A stretch of DNA of 64,000 nt from Chloroflexota bacterium. GTDB lineage: Bacteria; Chloroflexota; UBA6077; FW602-bin22; JACPRP01. The position numbers and the translations under genes were made by a program. Of the stretch, positions 57,211 through 64,000 are shown piece by piece; within the stretch, counting starts at the first letter, position 1; each line of letters opens with the position of its first letter. Location: positions 1-64,000 of the forward strand of contig JAMCWX010000011.1 of the NCBI GenBank assembly GCA_023480885.1. Reading direction: 5' to 3'. The notes below the pieces were generated by a model that worked only from the letters and a program-made list of their open reading frames with translations, did no database searches and was not told the DNA's origin.

Positions 57211-58806
57211 GTGAGTGCGGTAGTGAGAAGGGCCATTTTCTCGGTGGCGTTGGTCGTGGTTCTGGTGGCGTCGACTTTCCTGCCATCGCCCCAGACAGCC
57301 GAGGTCCAAGACGGCCGATTCTACCCCGAGACTAACTTCTCGATTTCAAGCTCCAAGATACTCGATTACGTGCAGTCTCGTGGGGGGGTAGCGCAGTTTG
57401 GGCTACCTATCTCTCGCGAGTTTATTCTGTTTGGCGATAGGGTACAGTTCTTCCAGCGTTACGTGGTCCAGATCAGGAACGGTCAGCCTACGCTATTGAA
57501 TCTGCTGGGGCCGGATTTGATGCCTTACACCAGCATCAACGGCGCCGTGCTGCCAGGGGTAGATGCCAGCATGAGCGCTGCCAGCCCGGCGGTTGGCTCC
57601 CCCGACTATGCGACTGGCATCGTCGATTTCGTCAAGCAGAACGCTCCGAATTCTTTCGACGATCTGCCTGTTAACTTTGGATCTACGTTCTTCAATACCG
57701 TCAAGCTGGAGGACGCCTTCCCCCAGGGCAATGGGGATGCTGGCCTGCTGCCACTGATGGACCTGGAAATGTGGGGCGTGCCTCTCAGCAAGCCGGCGTA
57801 CGACCCCAACAATTTTAACTTCGTTTACCAGCGCTTCCAGCGCAACATTATGCACTTCGACAAGACCACGGGGCGCACGCAGGGCCTGCTTCTCGCTCAG
57901 TACTTCAAGGCCATCATCACCGGGCAGAACCTGCCGCCCGATCTAGAACAGCAGGCGAAGAACAGCCCGTTCTATCGCCAGTACAACAACGATATGCCGC
58001 TCGGTCTGAACAGGCCTGACCAGTTGCCCAACACCAATATGAAGGGCGCCTTCGAGCCAGAATCCACGCCCGGGTCGCCGGCAGCTCTGCCTGTATCCAC
58101 AGGCTCGCCGGGCTCGACGTCAACTCTGGGAACGCCAACCCCAACCGCCACGCCAGGCGCGGCGACGCCAACGCCAATTACGGCTGGTCCAAACTGCAAC
58201 TTCGACGGCGAGATGAGCTTCGATCCCCAGTTTCCACAGGCGAACAACGTCGTGACCATCACCGTGACGTCGCCGACTGCGTACAACAGCGTTAACCTGG
58301 CTGGCCCAGGCTCGCCACACTTCATCGGCGTGGGGTCGGGCCTTCGGGGCTACGTCTGGAAGTGGCGCGTGCTGGTCACCGAATCCGGCCTGTACAACTA
58401 CGACTTCTTCGTCAACGGCTCGCAAATGTGTGTCAGCGGGTTCTTCAACTCTGGCGGCGCGACGCCAACGCCAGGCCCGACGGCCACGCCTACGGTAGGA
58501 CCTACGCTCACGCCGACCCCGACTCCGCCATCGCCCGTGATCGAGTTCTTGCAGCAGGGCGGGGTCACGATAACATCTGCGGCTCGGGGCCAGTTCATCA
58601 TGATAGTGGGCAGAAACTTCGGCGCCAATCAGGCCACGGTCAACGGAGTCGTTATCATCGGCCAGGCGAACGCCGGGCAAGCTAATCTTTGGGGCGATAC
58701 GAGTATTAACGTCCAAATTCCTTCCTCGGCCATTACAGGCACCCAGTCGGTGCAAGTGGTGTCGAACGGGCAAAACAGCAATGTGTTCCCGCTAACAATC
58801 AATTAG
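57211..58806 (+). CDS. Secreted protein with C-terminal IPT/TIG domain
   Basis: 531 aa from GTG with GGGAGGAG upstream. Signal peptide (AIFSVALVVVLVASTFL). Residues about 30-280 form a domain of a type common in Chloroflexota surface proteins (YVQSRGGVAQFGLPISREF, FQRYVVQIRNGQP), function unknown. A Thr/Pro linker (TPTPTATPGAATPTP) leads to a beta-sandwich segment (about 330-410), a second linker, and a C-terminal IPT/TIG domain (RGQFIMIVGRNFGANQATV). Probably cell-surface or secreted, possibly adhesion or carbohydrate binding. Own promoter at 57129. Confidence 0.78.
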   Translation: MSAVVRRAIFSVALVVVLVASTFLPSPQTAEVQDGRFYPETNFSISSSKILDYVQSRGGVAQFGLPISREFILFGDRVQFFQRYVVQIRNGQPTLLNLLGPDLMPYTSINGAVLPGVDASMSAASPAVGSPDYATGIVDFVKQNAPNSFDDLPVNFGSTFFNTVKLEDAFPQGNGDAGLLPLMDLEMWGVPLSKPAYDPNNFNFVYQRFQRNIMHFDKTTGRTQGLLLAQYFKAIITGQNLPPDLEQQAKNSPFYRQYNNDMPLGLNRPDQLPNTNMKGAFEPESTPGSPAALPVSTGSPGSTSTLGTPTPTATPGAATPTPITAGPNCNFDGEMSFDPQFPQANNVVTITVTSPTAYNSVNLAGPGSPHFIGVGSGLRGYVWKWRVLVTESGLYNYDFFVNGSQMCVSGFFNSGGATPTPGPTATPTVGPTLTPTPTPPSPVIEFLQQGGVTITSAARGQFIMIVGRNFGANQATVNGVVIIGQANAGQANLWGDTSINVQIPSSAITGTQSVQVVSNGQNSNVFPLTIN

Positions 58807-59024
58807 TGATAGCCTTACCTCAGCGCAACGAAATTGCGCCATCTGTCGATTACGGCAGGTGGCGTTTCCTTTTGAGGACAATGGCGCTCGACGAGGTCGG
58901 TTGACGATGGAGGCTGCTGAACCTGGAGCGGCGGCACGCTTCTTGCCATAGATAGCTCAGGGCGACTGGGCCACGATCTTCAGCGATTGGCGCATAGCCC
59001 ACTCGACGGGAGAAGTGAGCGGCG

Positions 59025-59456
59025 ATGGCCAGGGCAGAGAAGAGCATCGACGTTAACGTGAATGTGGATAAAGTCTTCGATTTATGGTCGAACTTCGCGA
59101 TCTTCCCAAGGTTCATGGAGAACATCCGTGAGATTCGCGAGGTCAGACCAGGGACATTCCACTGGCGAGCAGAGGCGCCATTGGGCCGAACCTTCCAGTG
59201 GGATACCGAGATCGTCGAGAAGATACCGAATGCCAGAATCACCTGGCGCTCTATCTCTGACGGAATAAACCAGGCCGGCTCGGTAACACTGGAGCCTCTT
59301 CCTCAAGGCACTCGCGTCACCGTCGTCATGGACTACGAGACGCCTGCCGGAACGCTAGGAGAGGCCATCGCCCAGCTCTTCATCGACCCAAACCTGCGGC
59401 TCGAATCCGACCTCAGGCGTTTCAAAGAGATCGTCGAGGGACGAATGCCTCTGTAA
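59025..59456 (+). CDS. SRPBCC (START-like) family protein
   Basis: 143 aa. A helix-grip fold with AEKSIDVNVNVDKVFDLWSN at the N-terminus, FPRFMENIREIREV, and FKEIVEGRMPL at the C-terminus; it resembles the polyketide cyclase/dehydrase-like 'coenzyme Q-binding' subgroup. These bind hydrophobic ligands; the precise role is unknown. The 218-base gap to the previous gene has no clear feature. Stands before dut, 90 bases apart. Confidence 0.8.
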   Translation: MARAEKSIDVNVNVDKVFDLWSNFAIFPRFMENIREIREVRPGTFHWRAEAPLGRTFQWDTEIVEKIPNARITWRSISDGINQAGSVTLEPLPQGTRVTVVMDYETPAGTLGEAIAQLFIDPNLRLESDLRRFKEIVEGRMPL

Positions 59457-59546
59457 CGGCAGACGTCTATCGAGCTCACGGCGTTTGCCTATCCCCCACA
59501 AACAATGGTACAATTACCAGGCAGAACAGCGGCTGGAGGTAGAGAC

Positions 59547-59996
59547 TTGTCCAACGTCCTCGAAGTCCCAGTGATGAGGATGCCTGGCGCCGACGACCTC
59601 CCCCTTCCGTGCTACGCCAGCGAGGGGGCGGTTGGGCTCGACCTCCACGCTGCCCTCGGCGAGGAACTGGTCCTTCAGCCCTTGGAGAGAGCGCTGGTTC
59701 CCACCGGCATCGCCGTAGCCATACCGCGAGGGTACGAGGCGCAAGTGCGGCCCCGCAGCGGCCTGGCCATAAAGCACGGCGTAACGATGCTCAACTCGCC
59801 AGGGACCATCGATCCTGACTATCGAGGCGAGATTGCAGTGATCGTGATCAACCTGGGCTCTGGGCCCTTCAAGATTAACAGAGGCGACCGAATCGCTCAG
59901 CTCGTGGTCGCCCCTGTCTGTCGCGTGGAATGGGCGCCAGTGGAAAGCCTTGGCGAAACTGTCCGCGGAGCCGGCGGGTTCGGGCACACTGGATAG
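59547..59996 (+). CDS. dut: dUTP diphosphatase
   Basis: 149 aa from a TTG seven bases after GGAGGT. Hydrolyses dUTP to dUMP and PPi. All five motifs are present: [46 protein letters not shown] and [10 protein letters not shown]. The catalytic Asp lies in GTIDPDY. TACAAT at about 59509 could be a -10. It converges on the tadG-like gene with nine bases between the stops. Confidence 0.95.
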   Translation: MSNVLEVPVMRMPGADDLPLPCYASEGAVGLDLHAALGEELVLQPLERALVPTGIAVAIPRGYEAQVRPRSGLAIKHGVTMLNSPGTIDPDYRGEIAVIVINLGSGPFKINRGDRIAQLVVAPVCRVEWAPVESLGETVRGAGGFGHTG

Positions 59997-60005
59997 CCTG
60001 ATCGG

Positions 60006-61277
60006 TTACTCCACGAGGGTTGGCCCTGGCGTATCGGGGGCGCCATTTCTGTCGTAGACCACCGCTGTGCCAGAAGTCCCGTCAAGCTCGACATCCTTTG
60101 CCACGACCTGGCCGTGAACAGTGCCTCCGGCCGACCCCCCAATGCTGGCCGAGGCATTGGGAGCGTAGATCGTGCCCCCCAACGTAACATTGCTGCCGCC
60201 GTTGATCTTTACGGCGTTCCCTGTCGCGGACGTCCAGATGAGTATGCCGTTGGAGAGGCTCTTGCTGGTGTAGAGATTCAGCGTCGCCCCGCCGGCTACG
60301 TCGAAGCTTCCTGGGCTGTCGACCACGAAGGCGACTGCGCCAGTGCTGAAGGCGTTAGCGCTAGAGGTGAATTGCACTCCCTGCGACTTGGTGGTTCGGT
60401 ACACCCCGGGCTCGAACCTTATTGGTTGCCCCGTGTTTATTTTTATGTAGTCGTACGTGCCAGGGTAGATGCACATATTCACGGGATCCGGCGGATTGCA
60501 GGGGTGGTCACCTATGTTGGCGTTGAAAGAGAGCCCCGGATCAGGCAGAGCCGTGGGAGCGGGCCACTTAGGGTCGAGCAGGTCGGGAACATTGGTTATC
60601 AGCGCCTTCGCGTCGGGAGGGTTTCCAAAGAAGCCTCCTCTCGCGTAGGCGTAGCCCTCAACCTCCAGGTTGCTGTTGCCTGAGTCGGTGATTCCGCCAC
60701 GAGAGTAAACGTTGCCGACGACGACCACGCTCGGGGTGCCGTGAACCCACGTCGAAGTGTTGCTAGTGTCCAGCGAGATGGTCGCCGCGTCGAAGCTCAT
60801 ATGCTTGGCGCGGGCGACCGCTCGCGCCAAGACCTGCAGGTTAATGCCCAGCATTCCGGTAAAGAAGCCATGGACCTGTCTGTGGATCTGCACTTCGATG
60901 TGATCGGCTTTCCCCGCGTTAGGCCCAGTCGCTGGTGGCACGTCGACGCGCACTTCGCCATTCCAGGTTCCGTTGTTTGCGCCGGAGTCGGTAACGAAGC
61001 CATTCTGAATTGCGTAGCGACGGGCATCGCGCACCGCGTTTGGTGCGACGATGGTCACGTCAGGCACCACGCCGGCATAGTCCTGAGCGCCGACTAGAGC
61101 GGCGGCGTCGGCAGCGTTCTGCGCGTTCCGACGCTCAAGATACAGGTTGCCGACGTCCAACACCAGCGCCAGGAAGGCCACAAGCACCGACCCTGCCAGC
61201 GCGGTCAGCACCAGGACCTGGCCTCCTTCTCTCGGCTGCTTCTGAATCCTTGCCAACAAGTTACTTATCCGTCTCAT
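60006..61277 (-). CDS. TadG-like Flp pilus-assembly membrane protein
   Basis: 423 aa from ATG 61277 (GGAGGG eight bases upstream). One N-terminal membrane helix in the TadE/G pattern: GGQVLVLTALAGSVLVAFLA then LVLDVGNLYLERRNAQNAADAAALVGA. The long extracytoplasmic part contains repeat-like polar segments (VVVGNVYSRGGITDSGNSNL; NVTLGGTIYAPNASASIGGS). Encoded after two TadE-like genes, forming a pseudopilin-like trio without the TadA/B/C motor in view. May serve a Tad-type pilus or secretion system encoded elsewhere. Confidence 0.8.
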   Translation of the reverse strand: MRRISNLLARIQKQPREGGQVLVLTALAGSVLVAFLALVLDVGNLYLERRNAQNAADAAALVGAQDYAGVVPDVTIVAPNAVRDARRYAIQNGFVTDSGANNGTWNGEVRVDVPPATGPNAGKADHIEVQIHRQVHGFFTGMLGINLQVLARAVARAKHMSFDAATISLDTSNTSTWVHGTPSVVVVGNVYSRGGITDSGNSNLEVEGYAYARGGFFGNPPDAKALITNVPDLLDPKWPAPTALPDPGLSFNANIGDHPCNPPDPVNMCIYPGTYDYIKINTGQPIRFEPGVYRTTKSQGVQFTSSANAFSTGAVAFVVDSPGSFDVAGGATLNLYTSKSLSNGILIWTSATGNAVKINGGSNVTLGGTIYAPNASASIGGSAGGTVHGQVVAKDVELDGTSGTAVVYDRNGAPDTPGPTLVE

Positions 61278-61316
61278 GGCCCATCCCTCCAAGCAATCCA
61301 TTGCTTGAACTGCTAT

Positions 61317-61784
61317 CTACTCGATGCGCATGGTCGACTCGGCGCTTATCTTAGTGACGGGTCCGCTGTGAATCCACTGTGAGAACAACGGTGAAAAAGG
61401 ATACTCCACAGCTACTGTGACTGGCAGGTGCAAGAAGCTACCAGTACCGGACGGCGTGCTGATGGTCACCTTCGTGATGGAGGGATCGAGAATCACGGCC
61501 TGAGCTGCGATGCGCCCGACGATTGTGTTGGTGCCAGCGTAAGTTCCAATAGATGTGTACTCTCCTGGCTCGTTGCCGTCTACATCCCAATCGCTGCTTT
61601 GTAGCACCATTCCGAACCTGGCTCCTTCCCTGGCCAGGTTCGAAAGCGTGTTGTAGTAATAAATGCCTCGACCAAGGTCCGTAATTCCTATGACGACCAT
61701 CAAGATGATCGGCAGCACCAGAGCGAACTCAGTAACTGCCTGCCCACGCTGCTTGTTCCATCTGAAACCAGTTCCGTTCATCAT
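61317..61784 (-). CDS. TadE-like pseudopilin, copy 1
   Basis: 155 aa. KQRGQAVTEFALVLPIILMVV is the TadE signature, with Glu five residues after the QA junction and one membrane helix; GRGIYYYNTLSNLAREGARFG follows. The C-terminal extracytoplasmic part is small. Lies 39 bases before the tadG-like gene and four bases after the second TadE gene on the same strand. Confidence 0.85.
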   Translation of the reverse strand: MMNGTGFRWNKQRGQAVTEFALVLPIILMVVIGITDLGRGIYYYNTLSNLAREGARFGMVLQSSDWDVDGNEPGEYTSIGTYAGTNTIVGRIAAQAVILDPSITKVTISTPSGTGSFLHLPVTVAVEYPFSPLFSQWIHSGPVTKISAESTMRIE

Positions 61785-61788
61785 CGTC

Positions 61789-62208
61789 TCAACTCGAATT
61801 AAAACGTGTGCTTGTGTCGGCCCTCATAGTGAGCGGTCCCCCTCCCCAAATGTTGCTGATGAGCGGTGTGACAGCGGTAAACTGCGTCTTGACTTCGATC
61901 TTCAGATCGTAGCCAGGGGACCAACTCGTCGTGGTAAACGTGATGTCCGAATCCGTGATCGTGACAAATGGCTTTGACTCGCTTTCGATGATGTACATGA
62001 CTTCGGTTTGAAGGCGGCGGGAATCCATGGCAAACTGTGCTCCGACGCGAGCCGCGTTGGTTATGGTCAGATAGCTGTAGAAGGCGCGCCCAAGGTCGAG
62101 GGAGCCGAGCAGCATCAGGAGGAGCACCGGCATCATGATAGCCAGTTCCACTACGCTCTGGCCCTTTTCCCCATCTCCACGTGTCAGGAAGCGCAATCGA
62201 CATTTCAT
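61789..62208 (-). CDS. TadE-like pseudopilin, copy 2
   Basis: 139 aa from ATG 62208; GTG at 62217 is an alternative. The N-terminus GEKGQSVVELAIMMPVLLLM carries the conserved Glu and one helix, and LDLGRAFYSYLTITNAARVG continues as in copy 1, so the two are paralogues. First gene of the TadE-TadE-TadG run. Confidence 0.85.
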   Translation of the reverse strand: MKCRLRFLTRGDGEKGQSVVELAIMMPVLLLMLLGSLDLGRAFYSYLTITNAARVGAQFAMDSRRLQTEVMYIIESESKPFVTITDSDITFTTTSWSPGYDLKIEVKTQFTAVTPLISNIWGGGPLTMRADTSTRFNSS

Positions 62209-62312
62209 CCCAATCACCCAGATAAATCATAGCTCAAGGCGGCCGGCTGTTAAATAGGAATTTGGTATGCGGTGGAGGCCCATTTGGATAGCCATTCTTG
62301 GCTAACGAGTTC

Positions 62313-63692
62313 TTATGTGGAGAGAGGGCAGTCGCCGCATCTCTTATAGAGGCACCAGGTTTTGTAGATTGCCAGAAGCCCCTGCTGTCGCGCGGCGCTG
62401 CGAAGCAGAAAGGCACCGTTGGCTCCGAGGATGAGGCTGGCCATATAGCGCGTGATCTCGTTATCGGCCGTGGCCGGATAGCGCCCGAAGACGGCAATAG
62501 CGCGGGAGGAAAGATCTCTGTCGTCTGTCAGTTGCCCGTAGGCAAACGCGAAGGGCAGAATGGCGTTAACGGCTATCTCGGCTGCCCGAGCCTGGCCGAT
62601 GAGGTGAAGCCCAGTTGCCGCCCTGGCCTTGCCGAAGTCGCAATGGTCTTGCCAGTACCGCTCCTGCGAAACGACCGTAAGCTGCCCTTCCAGCATCTGA
62701 GGCACGTGGTCAGGGTCGCTTCGTCTAATCGGATCGAGGCAGTACTCGATAAGACCAGCTTCGACGGCTGTGGATAACAACTGGGCTGCAGCCACAATCC
62801 GTCGTGTGGGGAAGTTATCCGGCCTGACTCGCGCGAATCGCCACGTCTGTTTCATCTCACATCCATCTGCCCATCTGGCTGCCAGGTCTTGCCATCTAGC
62901 TTCTAATCGTGCCTCGAAAAGCTGGTCTGCAGGCGAGGCAGGCAGACCGCATTCAGTGGATCGCTGGGATGGCAGGAGGCGTGCCCTGCCCAGCAGGAGC
63001 GCCTGGAGGATCGACGATCGAGCTTCGACCTTTGCGCTCGCGGCAACCGCTTCGACGATGGAGAGAGGCACCAGTTCCGCCAGCTCGCCGAAGGCGGCCG
63101 TGTTTCTGGAGTAGCCCAGCGCGACCATGACGGCGCGATAGAGGACTTCATCCGGTTCCAGTTGGGTCATCTCGGCCTCGAACGTCGCCGCCCTGGCCCG
63201 CAGGCGTTCGTCGCCGGCGGCGTCGATGGCCGCAGTGATCTGGTGAGGCTGCCGCGTCTCGGCGCAGTGGAAGGGGAGGTGAGGTATCGTGGCGAAGTAC
63301 AGAGGCATGTCTTCGACGTTTACAGCCAGGTGAGGCGCCAGACCGAGCACGGGAATCTCCTCGTCGCTGGAGGTGGAGACGAATCTCGTGTTATCGTGCC
63401 ACAACACGACGTGAAGGATGACCGCGTCGTATGCCGGGTCACGATGATGTCCGTGGCTTTGCCAGTCACCGGCGCGGACGTGAACCTCGACGTCGCCGTG
63501 GCGCAATTCTCCATCGATGGCGATCAGGGCGTCGCGAAAGTCCGGGCCGCAGCTCCAGCATTGCCGCCCCGGGTACACGACTTCGATGCGCTGGCCAGCA
63601 GCGGAGTAGAGGTCGCTGGCCAGCGTCTGGCGTTTCCAGACTTCGACGACCAGCCTCTCCGAAACGGCGGCGCGCTCAATCGTCGCCGGCAT
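62313..63692 (-). CDS. DUF2851 family protein
   Basis: 459 aa. Recognised by SCGPDFRDALIAIDGELRHGDVEVHV (pieces GPDFRDA and GDVEVHV), GDWQSHGHHRDPAYDAVILHV and the C-terminal CLYKRCGDCPLST with a Cys-x2-Cys pair. DUF2851 occurs in Bacteroidota and Chloroflexota; its role is unknown, though the GDVE..H and HGHH segments look like a metal-dependent nuclease-like core. Stands between the TadE genes and the SIS isomerase on the same strand. Confidence 0.8.
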   Translation of the reverse strand: MPATIERAAVSERLVVEVWKRQTLASDLYSAAGQRIEVVYPGRQCWSCGPDFRDALIAIDGELRHGDVEVHVRAGDWQSHGHHRDPAYDAVILHVVLWHDNTRFVSTSSDEEIPVLGLAPHLAVNVEDMPLYFATIPHLPFHCAETRQPHQITAAIDAAGDERLRARAATFEAEMTQLEPDEVLYRAVMVALGYSRNTAAFGELAELVPLSIVEAVAASAKVEARSSILQALLLGRARLLPSQRSTECGLPASPADQLFEARLEARWQDLAARWADGCEMKQTWRFARVRPDNFPTRRIVAAAQLLSTAVEAGLIEYCLDPIRRSDPDHVPQMLEGQLTVVSQERYWQDHCDFGKARAATGLHLIGQARAAEIAVNAILPFAFAYGQLTDDRDLSSRAIAVFGRYPATADNEITRYMASLILGANGAFLLRSAARQQGLLAIYKTWCLYKRCGDCPLST

Positions 63693-63775
63693 TATATTCC
63701 AACCCTGCGCGCTCGGCCACGATGCTCAGTAGCTTCGCCGATAGCCACCTGGGTTGATACTGGCCCGTCTCCCAT

Positions 63776-64000
63776 TTATAGGTGCCTCCCCTCCGTGTCT
63801 CCGTGCCTCCGTGGTGTATTTTCCGCAGCCAGCCGTTCGCGGATAGTGGTGCAGATGAGGTGTTCGAGGATAAGATGCCCATCTTCGATCTGGCCCATGT
63901 GGTCGCTGGGGACGACGATGCAAACGTCGGCAAGTTGCTTCAGCTTGCCGCCGGCAAAGCCGGTGAAGCCAATGGCCACTGCGCCGACTTGCCTCGCGTA
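63776..64000 (-). CDS. SIS-domain phosphosugar isomerase (GmhA-like), 3' part
   Basis: Partial: the 5' end lies beyond the window. The visible 74 codons read YARQVGAVAIGFTGFAGGKL, then LADVCIVVPSDHMGQIEDGHLILEHLICT, pieces of which are the C-terminal SIS domain of phosphoheptose isomerase-type enzymes (sedoheptulose-7-phosphate to heptose-7-phosphate, for ADP-heptose-type sugars). The last residues, TPRRHGDTEGRHL, are read from a CACGGAGGCACGGAG repeat, so the C-terminus was probably extended by the repeat's insertion. Confidence 0.8.
   Translation of the reverse strand, partial: YARQVGAVAIGFTGFAGGKLKQLADVCIVVPSDHMGQIEDGHLILEHLICTTIRERLAAENTPRRHGDTEGRHL
63785..63822. repeat. CACCACGGAGGCACGGAGACACGGAGG-type repeat
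   Basis: CTCCGTGTCTCCGTGCCTCC and its surroundings, on the minus strand CACCACGGAGG(CACGGAGA)CACGGAGG. Three imperfect CACGGAG units. Overlaps the 3' end of the isomerase gene. The same CACCACGGAGG unit occurs at 8205-8220. Confidence 0.6.

Overview
The window looks like one contig from an anaerobic or facultative bacterium, most likely a member of the Chloroflexota. This is an inference from several signs: corrinoid and tungsten/ferredoxin chemistry, an archaeal-type class I aldolase, GH57 enzymes, a DUF2851 protein, secreted proteins with Pro/Thr-rich linkers, TadE/TadG genes, many GTG/TTG starts, and GGGGC/ACCGCAAAG-type dispersed repeats between genes. No rRNA, tRNA or CRISPR array was seen.

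Layout. 1-5840: xdhC, a small hypothetical gene, then two tandem cassettes that share a promoter and a B12-binding gene. One cassette continues into a UroD/methyltransferase-fold gene and the other into a GAF-histidine kinase. 6001-18157 (minus strand): an aldehyde ferredoxin oxidoreductase / 2-oxoacid:ferredoxin oxidoreductase / ADP-forming acyl-CoA synthetase cluster with a benzoate-CoA ligase-like gene and ubiX; one subunit is a polyferredoxin-PorB fusion. 18353-19494: a CDF metal exporter behind a well-matched NiCo riboswitch with terminator and antiterminator. 19656-24290: FixX, FixC, EtfA, EtfB and acyl-CoA dehydrogenase, a complete route from acyl-CoA to the quinone pool. 24457-33135: trehalose-phosphate synthase-like, GlgC and three GH57 genes. 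33179-36905: SH3 protein, HtrA-like protease, aldolase, cysteine synthase.

37000-50051 is a nitrogen-assimilation region: a zinc-ribbon/TPR gene, a membrane protein, two ammonium transporters, a PII protein whose Tyr51 position is Phe, a 31-residue membrane peptide, a PucR-family regulator and glutamine synthetase. A dyad of the form TTGTGC-N5-GCACAA recurs upstream of four of these units, including pucR itself, and suggests a local regulon. The same stretch holds a frameshifted NosD/PA14 surface protein gene with an RNA leader, and a cyclodeaminase gene flanked by inverted ~135-bp MITE-like repeats, one of which supplies its stop codon.

50052-64000: DUF362 protein, fatty acyl-CoA ligase, 3-hydroxyacyl-CoA dehydrogenase (plus a free C-terminal domain) and thiolase, which together with the ETF block give a beta-oxidation set; a serA relic; an orphan DNA methyltransferase; two exported proteins; an SRPBCC protein; dUTPase; three TadE/G-like genes; DUF2851; and the 3' part of a SIS-domain sugar-phosphate isomerase that runs off the end.
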